A stretch of 64,000 nucleotides of DNA from Lytechinus pictus (taxonomy: Eukaryota; Echinodermata; Echinoidea; Temnopleuroida; Toxopneustidae). The notes under the pieces were generated by a model that made no database searches, had not been told where the DNA came from, and saw only the letters and a program-made list of their open reading frames with translations. The stretch spans positions 10,897,103-10,961,102 of the forward strand of contig NC_087254.1 in NCBI RefSeq assembly GCF_037042905.1. The letters run 5' to 3'. The number at the start of each line of letters is the position of its first letter. Position 1 is the first letter of the stretch. This document shows positions 42,050-55,453 of this stretch, one piece after another. A program made the position numbers and the translations under genes.

Positions 42050-42885
42050 TTTATTTATTTATTTGGCAACGATACATTTTCCCCAAGTCAACCATCAAAG
42101 TGATAACTGAAGACCACAGCTTTTATCCAATCCTTGCCTTGGAAGATTCTTTGACGAACGATACTGAATACAGAAGAGGAAATGATAAAAACATGGGGCT
42201 AAACACAGATTAGCTCCATGGTTAAAACATGGGCAAAACAAGGTTTCCTGCCCAGTCACTGCTCAATGCAGAACAAATTTTCAGTGTGTCCTATGGTTAA
42301 AAAGTGCTAGGGATGCCTGTTGAAGGTAAACCAGCATGGAGACAGTTGCAGAAGTCCAGTCTAGAGGTTATCCGGTCATGGATGATATTTTCTACACCAC
42401 CTCATGTACATGTATGACAATGTCTGATCTCAGCAATTCTGTGGAGCAGGTAATGTGCAGATTGGTAGACATGTGATGTGTGTTTCTTCATGCTCATTGT
42501 TATATCAAAGACTACGCCAAGAGATCTAGCCTTGCATACTGGAGATATATAGCTTCCTCACCTATTAAAACTGGAGTTGTAGTCATTATAATTACGCATA
42601 TATGGAGATGACAGAACAAGATACTTCGCTTTTTATTGTTAAGCTCCAGGAAGTTGACCTTCATCCAAAATCGAATCCTCAATGGCAGCACCAACAACAG
42701 CAGCTGCACGAACCTCTGTATATTTACCTTTTTGATTAAAAGTGAGGTATACAGCTGGATGTCATCAGCATATAAGTGTATACCAAGACCATGTTGCCAC
42801 ATTACAGAGCCAAGATGAGTGATGTACAGTTTGAAGAACAAGGGACAAGGACAGACTCCCAAGGAACTCCATATCAAAGGGTAGT
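42050..42885 (-). pseudogene. CR1/L2-type LINE reverse transcriptase remnant
   Basis: The minus-strand frame 42512-42877 encodes LFFKLYITHLGSVMWQHGLG, then IHLYADDIQLYTSL with the YADD catalytic motif. Frames further down read SLGVVFDITMSMKKHTSHV and ITSRLDFCNC, then a 3' tail of (AAAT) repeats at about 42050-42065. Several stops and frameshifts make it dead. It lies inside the 41015-45012 element. Confidence 0.7.
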
Positions 42886-43059
42886 CACATGAGACTGCAT
42901 GCCAGTAATGAATACAGCTTCATACAGCTCTGTTGGCAAGGTAAGAGGAAACCTGCCATTGGAGTGCAGAATCATCAATTCTAAAACAGTCTCCCAAGAA
43001 GAATGACATGTTCACTGGTATCAAAACCGGTTGACAAGTTAAACATAACTTAGGCAACT

Positions 43060-43800
43060 GCTTTCCTCATAGAAAGAGAAATCCTGGCTCTACAATCGAA
43101 GAAATTCTCGACCTAGACTTTGATGGTGATATCTCAGACTCGCATGCAGCCTATCAGAGCTGGGTAAGCTATTGGATGCTGTTGGGTTAAATACCGATCA
43201 AAAGAAGTGGATTAATAATCACCTACAGGAACGCCAAACATGCCAGGAAGCAGGAACCCACCATCCTCTGAAAGATATCTTCATTATCAATTTGAAATAG
43301 TCTATCTTATGAAGATGTGTGAATATTAGAAGTTCGATAAATGGCCTAGAAGACATTACACAATTCCTGCGGTATTGAAAAGGTGCACTCCGAGCATTTT
43401 AACACCTGAAACAAGATCTGGTTAGACAGCAGATTCTCTCTTAAGACAAAAGTTTAGGTTTTCTCTATGGATCTGTGACATGAGAATCGGACATATCTCA
43501 AGAACACAAACACGACGACTTCGATACGAACTGCCTCCGCAGAATACTTGTACTAAATTGGTTTGATTTCAACAATTAGAGATGACTTTTATAATATGAG
43601 GCTGCATGCCCTATCAATCAAGCCATCCAATGGAACACCAAATCGATGATAACTGACATTGATCATTCAACACCCCGAAGGTAAAGGTGTATATCAAGCT
43701 GGGGGAAGCTGGATGCCTCTAAGTTGGATGAAGCGGCAATCCTTGATAGGACAGGTGCAGTACTACATTGGAAAAGATATACTATGGAGATGCACATGTA
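43060..43800 (+). pseudogene. Possible second LINE remnant
   Basis: Broken + strand frames contain phrases such as INGLEDITQFL, CLRRILVLNWFDF and HALSIKPSNGT in order, like the C-terminal half of endonuclease-RT proteins. Stops are frequent and no catalytic motif survives. The 85-aa frame 43659-43916 lies at its end. Weak call. Confidence 0.35.
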
Positions 43801-45029
43801 ATCCGTTAATGAAGTCCAATGATAAAAAAAAATTGTTATTAAAAGGATATGCAGTGACTTATTGTGGAACTTTAGAACATCACAGTCTGGCTTTTAAAAC
43901 ACGGAAAACGGTCTAATTGATAGGCAAAATGAGAAATTAGATGGATTACATGTGGGTTCAGTTCTGAGAATTTTTGTTCAATATTGGGACAATTTGATGA
44001 GCGTAATGGAGAAAAACACAGGACATCTCATTTTCAGCAGACCGTTTTCACTTCATTTTGCTGAAGAAAAACACACTAAATATATATACATGTGTGTGAT
44101 CAGATTCTGTTGGTCGGGAACATAACTACAAAGGATATTAAATGCAACTGATTGACTATTAGGAGTTGAGAATTAGAGTACTGTTATGATTCAAATTTAA
44201 TAATTCATCTAAAATTGTAAATATGAATGAATTGATTGACATCATAATTCAAGATACCATTTTGTAATAAAAATATAAGCAATTAATAGTGACATTCGCT
44301 TGAATACAGATAGGTTCATGAAATTCGTTGGATCTCCACCAGTGTGCTTTTAAATGGGAAGGCCCTCCGTGCAGGAGTTTACCTTTGTATGCAGATGAGG
44401 GTGTGGGAGTGGGTGCATCTGTTTATGCCCATGGATATATGCGAATAAAACAGTGATTACATAATTAAATCATTGAAGCTAATTATTTTCTGCCATTGAT
44501 AATCAATAATTTGACAGATCCCATAACAAAACATGTACAAAACAAAAGGTACAAAATACAAAGAAATACATAAGAAATTAAAAAAACAATAAAATACATT
44601 ATTATTCACTGTGATATTATATTCTAAGGGCCGTACAATTATTTATAATGATGTAAATGCTATTTGTACCAAAAATATAAACATTTGAGCTGAAATTATC
44701 AAATTATAGCATAATGATCCAAAATATGCATAAATTTGCATAATTAATTGAGCCGCAAACAAAAATAACAAGTTTTCCAGAAAGGTACACGTATGTATGA
44801 AGGATTTTGCAGTATTCATGTCTGTGAAAGCGAATATAATTAAAGAACATTGTCGAAATAATATTCTGAATTTTCAATTTGGCAGCCATTTTGTTTATGC
44901 AGATTAAGTGGTCAAAACATGTGAAATTAGCTTGGGAACCGATCTTATCAGATTCAGCATATTTGAATTGTGTGAAATAGTCCGGTTTCCAACTTTTACC
45001 CCAAAATGCTTCTTAAAGTTTATATATGA

Positions 45030-46610
45030 CTCTTTTTTTCAGAATGGGTCTAGTCTATAGGGCTGCAATAGGGTTTTAAGTTAGGTTTAAAGGTTAGATT
45101 TAGGGTAGTGTATAGTGTTAAATCCAGGGTTGAAGTTGGTTATTCCATCAGTGTTTGAAATTTACAGCGGAACAATTGCAATTGTCGCCGGAGCAAACGT
45201 CATGGAACCGATAATTCGGCGCGGTTTATAATTCGTTATTCTTGGTAATTAAAAGTGCAGGCATTCGTTATCTTAAAAGGGTGGATGTGACATGGGTGAG
45301 AACCTATGAGATGGCACCGTTGGACTCGGAGGGGGACGGGGGGGGGGGGGTAATAGAAAGTGATCGTAATCAACTGACTACAGACCTATCCAAAAATATT
45401 ACACCAATGACACAATACCATCAGTCGATTGGTAGTCGGCATGTTCGGTGTGACATACCGTTAAGGCGCCTACATTGAAAGTCAGGGGATCGATCCCGGC
45501 CGCGGCACCTCTGCTCGTGAGCAAGGCATTTAATCTACATTGCTCTTTTATCCTGCTTTCAAATAAATGGAAATGCTTTATGCATTATTATAATAACTAG
45601 GTATGCACAAGTTACGTACATACATCAGGCACCGGGATCAGACAATACGATCCAGAATACAGAATGATAATGAAAAATGTAGCAAAAACCAGTAAATGAA
45701 ATGAAATGAATTAACACTACAGTCACATCGACAAACCGACTCCAAACCGATCGTTGGTATGCGTATATTGGTTACTTTGGTATCGGTCCTGAGGAAGTGA
45801 CTGTGTCATGTTTATCCGAAGGGGGTGCGGCCTTTAAGACCCTTTTTTTTCATGCCTCCTCAGCAGATCCCGAACATAAATTATATTTTTCAACCTTTTC
45901 ATCGACCGAGACTTTCTTCCCCCCCCCCCCCCCCGTTCCCGAAGGCCCCTCATTTTCAGGCGTTAGTTCTCGAAGACGTACACCCCCCCCCCCGTTATCA
46001 TGTTAAATTCCAGTTCCAAAGCGTCCCCTCCCCATTAGCAGATAACCATCTCGCTCTTAAACCCCTTATTCATATCAATGGAACTGTCATGATGCCATGA
46101 TGAAGAGCCATCTTCAATTTGACGAAATAATTTCAAGTAATCCGCATCAATATCGCCCGCAATATCATCTCATCGGTTTTGATGATATCCACGCTCTAAA
46201 GCAGTGGCCGTGTAGGTGGTTAACGGACCATTCTATCATAAATCCCCAAACCCTCATACCGCCACATTCAAAGGGGGAGGAATTACGCGATATTATTACC
46301 AAATTAGTACCGGCTCTTAATAATATCTTCCAAATCTTGTGTATCAGTGAGCAGAATGCTAATTAGCTGGCCTCTTCTCGGATGGATTTATGAATGTTTT
46401 TGCACGTGACATGTTGATAATTTAAAATCCACTGGACTCTGACGGCTGAAGTATATAAAATACGAGATCATAATTAGTAACCTTGGTTAGTTAATAGAGA
46501 CATCTTTAATTAATGTCTTATTTCATTACCGTGAGATAAGATCACCATTAATTTTCAAATGACATCTTCGTGATAATCAATTGATTCATAGGATCATGAA
46601 AAGGGCAATT
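45030..46610. other. No gene; a possible tRNA-like SINE near 45430-45590
   Basis: The segment at 45440-45510 has a B-box-like ggggatcgatccc, then gagcaaggcatttaatctac, an arrangement seen in tRNA-headed SINEs. The rest contains G and C tracts (45344, 45920, 45983) and frames without domains, including 46097-46366. Confidence 0.4.
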
Positions 46611-46619
46611 CAATTATCT

Positions 46620-47165
46620 TTATATTTTATCATTATAATAATTAATAATAATTGTAAATTTATATTGCGCAATTTTTTCTATTTGGATATACTCAACTGC
46701 GCATTACAAAATATAACAGATAAGCAGAAAAACAATTATTAACAGAATACGCAAAAATTTTTGAAGTAAATTTAAGTTCGCTAAATTAATCGAAGAAAAA
46801 TAAGTAAAGATTAATTATTTCTACAAAATACATAACAAAAAAGTGACTTATTTATTAAAAACTCTCTTGAAAGAGGTGGGATTTCAGTTTAGTTTTAAAT
46901 GAGTTGACAGAGGATGCATTTCTTATTGAGGAAGGGAGACTATTCCAGAGTTTGGGTGCAGCACTGATAAAGGCACGGTCACCTAGTGTAATCTTTGTTT
47001 TACATGGTGAGAGACTGAGGAGCATTGTGTCATGGGAACTACGAAGCCCGTAAGACTGGGTGGGTGATTTTAATTTAAGGAGTTCACTGAGATAGGTGGA
47101 GGCCATGTCATGTAGTATATCTTATATGTTAGGAGCATTACTTTGAATTTGATTTGCTGACGTTA
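46620..47165 (-). pseudogene. CR1/L2-type LINE, 3' part of the protein and 3' UTR
   Basis: The minus-strand frame 46855-47106 encodes ITLGDRAFISAAPKLWNSLP and SVNSFKTKLKSHLFQESF, the standard C-terminus of these LINE proteins. One frameshift upstream (near 47112) the frame continues with QQIKFKVMLLTYKI to about 47165, where the element is truncated. The 3' UTR runs to about 46625 and ends in AATAAT repeats. Confidence 0.8.
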
Positions 47166-47510
47166 TGAGAGAAATCCAGTGATCTTTTATGATGGGAAGA
47201 AATACATCATTCAAAATCGAGATAAAAGATGCATTTTGGACGAGATGACCTTTTTTTTTTTCTTGTCAAATTTTCCAGCCCCTGGTCCCCCCTACCTTGG
47301 GGAGAGATTTCCGCCCTTGGAAGAACCAAACATAATTATATGGAGACTATAGCCATGCAGTTGTGCTTTGGATATCTAATTGGGACAGGAATTTCTAACA
47401 ATACCATTTCACTACTGGGAATGATCATCGAAATAGTTATCTTCACCATTAGAATATGAGGAAAACGCCAAGTAAAGAAACATGAAACATAATAACACAG
47501 GCCCCGTGGA

Positions 47511-47534
47511 AACGGGGGGGGGGGGGGGGGGGGG
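47511..47534. repeat. G tract
   Basis: A run of about 20 G, part of a dispersed gggg-rich repeat; similar sequence surrounds 10991 and 49545. Confidence 0.8.
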
Positions 47535-47747
47535 TTAAGTGGGTTTCAGTCCTCCACTTTTTTTCTCAAAAACCGTGTACAAAAACGTCAAAATGACCAT
47601 CTGATTGTGATTTTTAGCATGGTCAGCCACCCCCACTTTCAAAACTGTTTTGCGGCCCCTGTAATGTAAACGCAATTTTGAAATGTTATGCCCCTGTAAT
47701 TACATTTTAACACAGAGTTAATATTACATCATGGCCTCAGTTAAACC

Positions 47748-47857
47748 TGGGGAGCGTTTCATGAAAGAGTAACACTGCTTCTCAGCCAATCAAAATGAGG
47801 AAGAGATGTAAAATCTGACAACTTGTCGGACGAAAATGTTGATGGAACGCTCCCCGG
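47748..47857. mobile_element. Short palindromic MITE
   Basis: Left tggggagcgtttcatgaaag and right gttgatggaacgctcccc are inverted, 110 bp in all. Confidence 0.65.
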
Positions 47858-47899
47858 ACTTCGGAATACGGACCAAAATGATTATGTAAACATTTACAA

Positions 47900-48550
47900 T
47901 TTATTAATTGTATAATGAATTCTATTTTATTATTATTATTATATATCATTATTATTATCATTATCATTATTATCATTATTATTATTATTATTACCATTAT
48001 CATTATTATCATTATTATTTTTATTATCTTATTATTATTATTATTATTATTTGTTATTATTATTATTATTATTATTATACAATGTAATTCAATACACAAT
48101 TTAAAAAGAAAACTTAAAAAATATCTTCTGAATTCATATTAGATTATCGTTTTTTCCCAAAGTAATGTAATTCAGAACTTAATATGTAAATGTGTTTATT
48201 AATTTCTCTTTGTATATATGTTTAATCGTTTTATGATTTCTGTATACAGTGTATACTGAATCATTTATTTTCATTTCTTTATTTTATCTTATTTTTTATT
48301 CATAAAATTTACTTATAAAAGGGGGCCTTCACCCTACAAGCTCTGCTTTTTAGTTGGTATCCGTCCCTTTCGATTTCATGGTATTATTGTATTATAAAAA
48401 ATGATTTAAATGTTATATTTTGTAAATATGTATATTGAACTGCCATTGTAAATGTAAAAAGATTGAAAGAGAAAATAAATGAATTGAATTGAATTGAATT
48501 ATTATTATTATTATTATTACCATTATTATTATTATTATTATTATTGTTAC
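47900..48550 (+). repeat. LINE 3' end with (TTA)n and GAATT tail
   Basis: A (TTA)n block (47925-48080) precedes codons reading NLKRKLKKYLLNSY, the extreme C-terminus of a CR1/L2-type protein. A 3' UTR follows (gctctgctttttagttggta), ending in aaataaatgaattgaattga and a second (TTA)n. The long poly-isoleucine frames here are microsatellite artefacts. Confidence 0.6.
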
Positions 48551-48559
48551 TATTACTTT

Positions 48560-49745
48560 AGGATAAATTTGACCTGATCGACTCACTTCGGGATCATAGA
48601 GAACACGATATGCATGTACTGGGTAATTAATTTCTTTTACGGTTCGGCAGATCAGTTATCTCGAAGATATATTCACTAATCTGATACAATGGATGCACAT
48701 GCACAATCAAATTAACTTCGTCAAAAAATGAAGTCATTAAAGGGTGGCGTGCGGCCAGTTTATGTTGGGTCCGCTAGTACGCGATCATGGGATCATGTAT
48801 ACGCGCGAACAAAAAATGCTTGAATTACTTTAACGACTGAAAGGTTGATTGTTTTCTTCAAATTAGGGGCCACTAAATGATTTTGGAAGTAGGCAATGGA
48901 AGGGCTGACCATGAAATAAATCACAATGGTCAGTTTTTACGCTTTGAATACATCTACTGAAAAAGTGGGGGCTGATCATAATCCCCAACCCCGATTCCGC
49001 GGTCAGGGCCATTATTGTGGTACAGGGATAGGGAGTCGATATACTTGCAAGGTATTTTCCTTATTTTTTTCCGGTGAAATTCTTTTGTTTAAAAGTTTCA
49101 TAGGACAATTTTAAAGGGGGGAACAAGTTCCTCGAAATCACCACTTGTACGCTCTAAAAATGATGAAGCTCTAGGCCTCTCTGAATTCTTAACTGTGTCT
49201 GTGTTATTATCAGATTCATTCAGTAAAATCACGTCTTCCTCTTAATGCTGCCGTTAACCTTGTTTTATTTACAATAAAAAAAGAGAACATCGCAAAACGG
49301 AAAAGGACGCTATGGGAACAGGAATCGAAGAAATCCGGGGAAGAAATGCAGTACCTGACCCTACGCGGAAGGATAATGGACTAATCTATAGGAAGTGATC
49401 AAAGGAAAAGAAGACAAAATATTCTCTGAATAACACCGGGAACCCATGCTGATTCTTTAAAAAATAATAATAATATAGGCACTACAGGGGCCACGGGCGT
49501 AAATCCCGGGGGAAGGGGGATATACATCCCCCACACTTTTCGAAGGGGGGGGGGGTGGCATGTACAATCATTCCCTCACTTTTCAAGACAGAAACTATAT
49601 TTTTTTTAATCATCAAATGATTAATAACACTGTTAATGCGTGGATTTATCCTTAAATGCAATCAAACTAAGTGATTAAATTTGCCCAAAATGAAAACTTT
49701 ATCGCGCGGTAGCCCCTCAGTCTAATCTTACAAGATTTTGTCCAT
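48560..49745. other. Stretch with no recognised gene
   Basis: No domain-bearing frame. A G tract occurs at 49547-49556 with flanks like other non-autonomous elements. Confidence 0.4.
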
Positions 49746-49757
49746 GACAAGTCCCTA

Positions 49758-49994
49758 CACTCTAAAAAATATTGGGTAAAAATACTCCATGAGGGTATAT
49801 TATGTGTCCAACCAACATTGGGGATTTATTTTGGGCATTTTTATTTATCCAGTGTGTAATTGCTGCTTTTTTTTTTAAATAACCTTACTGGACAATATGC
49901 TTCCCGCATTGGGGAAAATACTGCCCAAAATTGGTTGGACGCATAATTACCCTCGCGCTGGTTAAAATTTTACCCAATATTTTTTTTACAGTGT
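49758..49994. mobile_element. Mariner-type MITE, TA-flanked
   Basis: Ends CACTCTAAAAAATATTGGG and CCCAATA, a T run, then ACAGTG are inverted and flanked by TA. Internal gtccaaccaa and ttggttggac pair as well. Confidence 0.75.
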
Positions 49995-50004
49995 ACGTTT
50001 AGCA

Positions 50005-51145
50005 TGTTATATCCCCTGCATCATGAGAGTATGGTTTGAATACGTCCACATTTATGAATCGTATGATACCAATGACTTTTAAATATGATTATAACTTTGA
50101 TAATAAACCAATCAAAACACCCTTTGAATACACTGGCGTGGATGGGGGGGGGGGGGGAGTCATTACTATCATGACTATCCGATCATCTTTGTAGAAGAGG
50201 GGAATTATTTGTACAGAAAATATAGGTATACTCTATACTTCAAGTTAAGTGTACCATGAGTTACTGAGGACATTGACCAAATCAATGCCGCTAATTAAAA
50301 AACAGAGGCAAAAGAGAACAGCAATATTTCCCACACACTTCATCCGTTTATACAAAACTTTAAATCACATTAATTCCCTAACAATCTCATAAATATTTCA
50401 AATATGACTTTTGCTTCAAATTTGGAATGCTGCATCACCTCCCAATATGATCTTAAAGATTATCAAAATATTTCCTTTCTGCAATATTTTTCTCTTAATT
50501 TGCATCATGGTGCTATTTCCACCTTTTTAGAAGTTTATACTGTGGCCTGTGATGACCTATAATCAGTTCATTAGCACCCTCAATCTTAATAATAATGATT
50601 CCCTTTTTATTCTCATGAGTTTTCACTGAACAAAATATGAACTGTTTAATGCTTATTTGCTCTTTATATTTCTTTTTCCTTTTTTCTGTTATTTAATTTA
50701 TTGATAATTTACCTTTATCATCCTCTGTAATTATGCACATGATTTTAAACGACTTAAGTAACTTTTCAAGGCTCGCCCACTACGCTCACTCGCTGCATTT
50801 CACAATTACACACCCCTTGAAAGACGATTTTTGTCATCATTTTCTTCCTACTATTAGAAATTTTCTCACTTGCTTCGCTCGCTTGCATATTTATATCTAC
50901 TATAATTCATTTCTTTATATCCTAACAAATCCATTACAATATAGCCATCAAACAAATTCATGTTAGGCATTTAAGTGAATAATGTCGACAAAAATTTCCG
51001 TTTGAGTGAGCCCTACTTACTTGGAAAAAAATCACCTACTAATAGAAATTGTTAGTCCGATTTTGTTGAAACTTTCTCATTGCCGAATTTTTAATGTAAT
51101 AAATCCCCCGTTTATATAGCGGATAAAAGCTCCAATGACCAGACG
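50005..51145. other. No gene; repeat related to 15618-16050
   Basis: Bases 50755-50955 match the 15618-15790 repeat (ttttcaaggctcgcccacta, ccattacaatatagccatca). The remainder is AT-rich, with a G tract at 50143-50158. Confidence 0.5.
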
Positions 51146-51151
51146 ACTTTA

Positions 51152-51410
51152 CACAGTAAAAATGCTTTTTAATATTCTTAAGCAACGGTGTATACTATGT
51201 GAACTTTACAGTAGTTCTTTCACAAAGTAAAAAACATTGTTTAATAGTTTATACAGAGTTGTTTACCGTATGAACATTACAGTGGTTTAAACATCCATGT
51301 TTAATTAATTGAAAATGAGACTTTCACTAAACACTTGTTCAAACTTCTGTACTATTCATATACATGTAGTAAACGGCGTTTTCAAAAAATTTCAAACAGC
51401 GTTTTTACTG
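51152..51410. mobile_element. Mariner-type MITE, TA-flanked
   Basis: Ends CACAGTAAAAATGC and aaacagcgtttttactg, with TA on each side. Interior contains gtttaa and gtttac phrases as in 16081-16458. Confidence 0.65.
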
Positions 51411-52127
51411 TACATGATTTAATCAAGTGTTTAAAATCTTACGCAACAAAGTTTGATTTTTTAAATATTTATTCTTCAATGAATTAAGCATAGTTGAAAC
51501 CTCTACAAAGTAACAGTAAAAAAATAATAAACACCGTATGTATAGATATATATGGGCCTATTATGATCTGTCTTGTTTTATTTAAATAAGGTCATAAACA
51601 TTCAACGCTTATGCAGCTGTGTGATAAATTTCCAGATTCAGCTAGATATGATTTTTTTTTAATCACAAGAAGTTATTAAAAATATCTGATTTTCATGGAA
51701 ACACGCAAAGCCCATTTACCATTTTTCTCAGATTTATTGATTTTTCTTACCGAAAGAAGTCATATACGACAATGGAAATTTCAACGGAATTAACATGATT
51801 AACTCCCTATACTAGTAGTGATAAAATGGAGTTAATATGATGTTGCTTTTGTTACAAATAATTCGTCTGCCCTAGCTGTTTTGGAAGAAAACAACTTCAA
51901 GCCCACTTAGCAAACCTTCCCCTACATTCTCAGTTTACAAGCTGATACCATAGACTCCCACTTATCGTGATACTGATATGATAAAGAATCTCCTTACTTC
52001 GGGGGCAACGCAATGCAAAAAAACAACACGACATTGAAATACGAGAAGAAGACTTGTCTACGAAATACATGTACATGTAGGCTACATGATGTCTCGTATG
52101 TTCAGTCAATGAATCTGTAGGCCTATA

Positions 52128-53482
52128 CAGTGCGTATAAAAAAAACGGGACAGATTTGAAAAGTCTATAAAATTTTAGTTTCAAATTATTATGTCTATAT
52201 TTTGGTGTTAATAGGTGCTCTAAGGTCTTGTCTTTTAAATGCTATTTAAAAAAATTAGTTTCGTTCATGCTTGAGCGAACACGGGACGTTTTTGTTGGGG
52301 GTTCAAAAAGAGGCTTGCGCCAGAATTGCAGAATATGAGTAATATGATGATGGGACTTCTTTCTAATTAGCAGACTTCCTCTTAACCTTTTCATTATCTT
52401 TGCCATAATTTTCAAATCATGCGGTCAAAATTCATTTTCAGATCTATTTATTTGCTTGAATTATTCTGTTATTTCTTTTTAATATGCTCTCTGTTAGCTT
52501 TGAATATTCCTTCTTCAAGCTAAAATTTTTCTTTACAACCGAATTATGGGAGAGCATGGATTTTTTTATTCAAATCCTTTCATTATGTGCTACAAAGGTT
52601 ATGGTTCCTTTTGAACAAAGCCACACAGATGGGCGGGCGCTCGGGTTGCTCCCCCCCCCTTAATTAAAAAAAATCATGACCAAGAAAAAAGTGGACAGGA
52701 AATAAAAGGAAAGATAGAAAGTAAAATATGATATTATTTTCTGAATATTATGTCAAAATCTATCACAAACTTTGATATTGTAATTTAAAAAAGTGGGAAT
52801 ATTTGCGTGCTCACTTCGCTCGCTCACAACTTTTTAATACATTTTACTCGATCTGCCATATCTAGCTCCTTCAAATTCACTCAATACATAATGGTCATTG
52901 AAAGACATGAATCCCTTCCTGTGTTTCCTGTCAAGCAATTAAACTTGGTCAAGGAATTAATGACCGATTGAAAAATTGATTCATGTCTTTTAAAGGTACA
53001 TAACATAATTTGTTTCACATAATAAAACGATTTGAATAATCACAAGTTTTCCCGATTAATAATTCAAATCTTCTTGCTTGGGTTGACAAAAAAAATCTTC
53101 TTTCCTCAGTTACTTATGAAGGAAAATTAAAAGGTAAGAGAAGTTTAAATGAAAAAACAAAATAACTTTGTAAATGAAATTTGACAGCATAATTTGAAAA
53201 TTGTGGCACAGATAATGAAAAGGTCAAGAGGAAGTCTCCTGATTAGCAAAAAGTCTGATCATTGTATTACACATATTCTGCAATTCTGGCGCAAGCCTCT
53301 TTTTGAACCCCCAACAAAAACGTCATGTGTTCGCTCAAGCATGAATACAATTTATTTTTTTAAATTGCATTTCAAAGATAAGACCTTAGAGCATCTATTA
53401 ACACTAAAATATAGACATCATTATTTGAAACAAAAATTTGATAGACTTTTCAAATCTGTCCCGTTTTTTTTTATACGCACTG
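52128..53482. mobile_element. Mariner/Tc1-like element with about 270-bp inverted termini
   Basis: It begins CAGTGCGTATAAAAAAAACG and ends with the inverse, TTATACGCACTG, flanked by TA on both sides. The arms extend about 270 bp each; landmarks are gacagatttgaaaagtctat, gcttgcgccagaattgcaga and agacttcctcttaacctttt in the left arm and their complements in the right. At 1355 bp it is the size of an autonomous mariner but has no transposase frame. Inside lies a fragment with tcacttcgctcgctcac (52800) of the GCGAG repeat family. Confidence 0.85.
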
Positions 53483-53499
53483 TATATTTTAATGAGTAT

Positions 53500-54585
53500 T
53501 TATGTGGAGAGTCAATATTAATTTCCGAGAACAGGGGGCAGGGGCGACCGCCCCGGCCCCTTCTATGATTTTTTTAGTACAAAAAAAGAGAACTATATAG
53601 GAAAACAAAAAACAGAAAAGATAAGAAAGGGACAATAAGAATATAAACAAGAGGTCTGAAACATGACTGTGTCTCTCCATAATACAATTCAGAAAAAAAT
53701 ATTAGTTTAATTCGGTCGTCTGGTCCCACCCTTAGAAAAAATCCTGATGTAGGCCCTATCCCATGCCAAGGGAAAAAAAATCCACTTTAGTACATATAGC
53801 AATAGCAATACTTTTATAGAAATGGTAATGGTAAAAAAAATGATTTACAAGCATTGCCAATTAATGATCTCCATAATCAAATTGTCATAAATGTATTTTT
53901 ATTAATTCAATCTTCCTAAAACTTTCATTTTGTTTCTTCCAATGATTTTGTTCTCCCATAAGACATAGGATCGGGGATATAGTTAGGATAAGGAAGGGGC
54001 GGCGATAAAAATATTCTGATATGGGAGGGTGGACTAACACGCTCTATAAGGTGAATTTCGTATCATATATTATAGATTTACAGGACCCGACCCACTACTT
54101 TTTGTACTATTTTTCAAATACCTTTTCTCCTTTTTATTTTATTTTTAACCCCTTCACTACTTGAAATTTCATTGGGACGGTCATAGGGGGCGCCACTGTG
54201 GCGCCGCCACCATGATAGTGGTTTTCCGTTCAGAAATTTATGAAGAAAATAATTAGGATAAAGAGCATAGATTTGAGGTTTTGGGGTTTGGCTATATATT
54301 CGATTTGACCATGTTAATATGAAGATATTAAACAAGATATATTAGACTCCGGTACAAATTGGTCGTAGAATCGAGATAAACATGGTTATTGCTACCAACA
54401 ACGCGGAACTGCTCTTCTTGTTCTATCCAGTCTAAAAACAAACGGAAGAAGTTAAGATACTACAACTTCCGATCCTCTATCAGGAAATTAAGTTATCATT
54501 TTGATAACCCTATCCAGGGACATGATAGGGTCCCTCTCATGTCCCTGTCCTATCGGACTTGGTCTCAATTCCATAAACCATATTG
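53500..54585. other. Stretch with no recognised gene
   Basis: A small inverted repeat (cagggacatga/tcatgtccctg) lies at about 54514-54546. No credible gene. Confidence 0.4.
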
Positions 54586-54591
54586 AGGTAG

Positions 54592-55453
54592 GGGCGGCGG
54601 AGCGAAGTTGGAAGTTGGGCCGGGGGGGGGGCACAGGGAAAAAAGGCACATTTTCTTTCGAAAAGGGCATCTTAAACATGGCCGTATGCAGAATTTTTTC
54701 GCTGGTGGCAGCACGCATAAACTTTTTGGAAAAAAACTCAAAAGTGAGGGAGTGAAGTGACCGAGCTGATCATTGCGGTGCTTTTTCATTTTGTTAATTG
54801 AAATTCTGGATTTTGTGCATACTTTTGGTGTATGTTGTACTTACTTAGAAAGGGTACTTACAAGACACGGGAGCACTTGCTCAGACATAAAATTGGTCCT
54901 TCTCAGATGAAAGGGGCACAGAACACGTTCGTGAGGGGAAATTTCTTGGTACAATTTGGCACTAATGGCGCTTGCTAACACATAAAACGAATCCTTTCAG
55001 GTGAAAGGGGCACAGGACATCTTCGTGAGGGGCACTGATTCGAGAAAGGGTACTAACAAGAAGGCAAGGAAGCCCTTCTCAGACATAAAACTGGTTCTTC
55101 TCAGGTGAAAGGGCACAGAACAGGTTCGTGAGGGGGATTTTGGAGGAAAATTTGGCACTGATATGACATATGGCACTTGCTAACACATAAAGTGGGTCCT
55201 TCTCAGGTAAAAAGGTCACAGAACACGTTCGTGAGGGGGCATTTTTTGGAGGAAAAAAATGCCCACTTATACGAGAAAGGGCACTTGGTAACACCTAAAA
55301 CAGGTCCTCTTCCGATGAAAGAGGCACAGTACACATTCGTAAGGGGGCATTTTTCTGGAGTAAAAAAGGACACATTTTCAGTGCTTCCAAAAGTGTGTGT
55401 GGGGGGCTGGGGGCACTGTGCCCCCAGCCCCCCCCCCCCCATTGATCACCCCT
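54592..55453. repeat. Tandem array of about 103-bp units inside a possible hAT-like element
   Basis: About five units carry ggtgaaaggggcacagaaca then cgttcgtgagggg, near 54903, 55003, 55105, 55205 and 55313. The block is bounded by TATTGAG on both sides (about 54581 and 55454), with left end gtaggggcggcgga and right end ttgatcacccctg. All frames across it are periodic by-products. Confidence 0.65.

Larger units (their letters stand above)
41015..45012. mobile_element. 4.0-kb element with about 390-bp inverted termini and TTAA flanks
   Basis: The left terminus 41015-41405 (gagcattttggggtaaaagt onward) is the imperfect reverse complement of about 44635-45012. Matching landmarks along the arms are cttatcagattcagca, aaaatggctgcca, cgaatat with gaaagcg, tatgcataaatttgcataat and aatagcatttgta. 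TTAA flanks both ends (41011-41014 and 45013-45016). The interior shows LINE fragments and no transposase, so it is either a decayed transposon or a long non-autonomous foldback. Confidence 0.75.

Noticed and set aside
47915-48142. Poly-isoleucine/leucine frame
   Set aside because: Translation of a (TTA)n microsatellite; only its last codons recall a LINE C-terminus.
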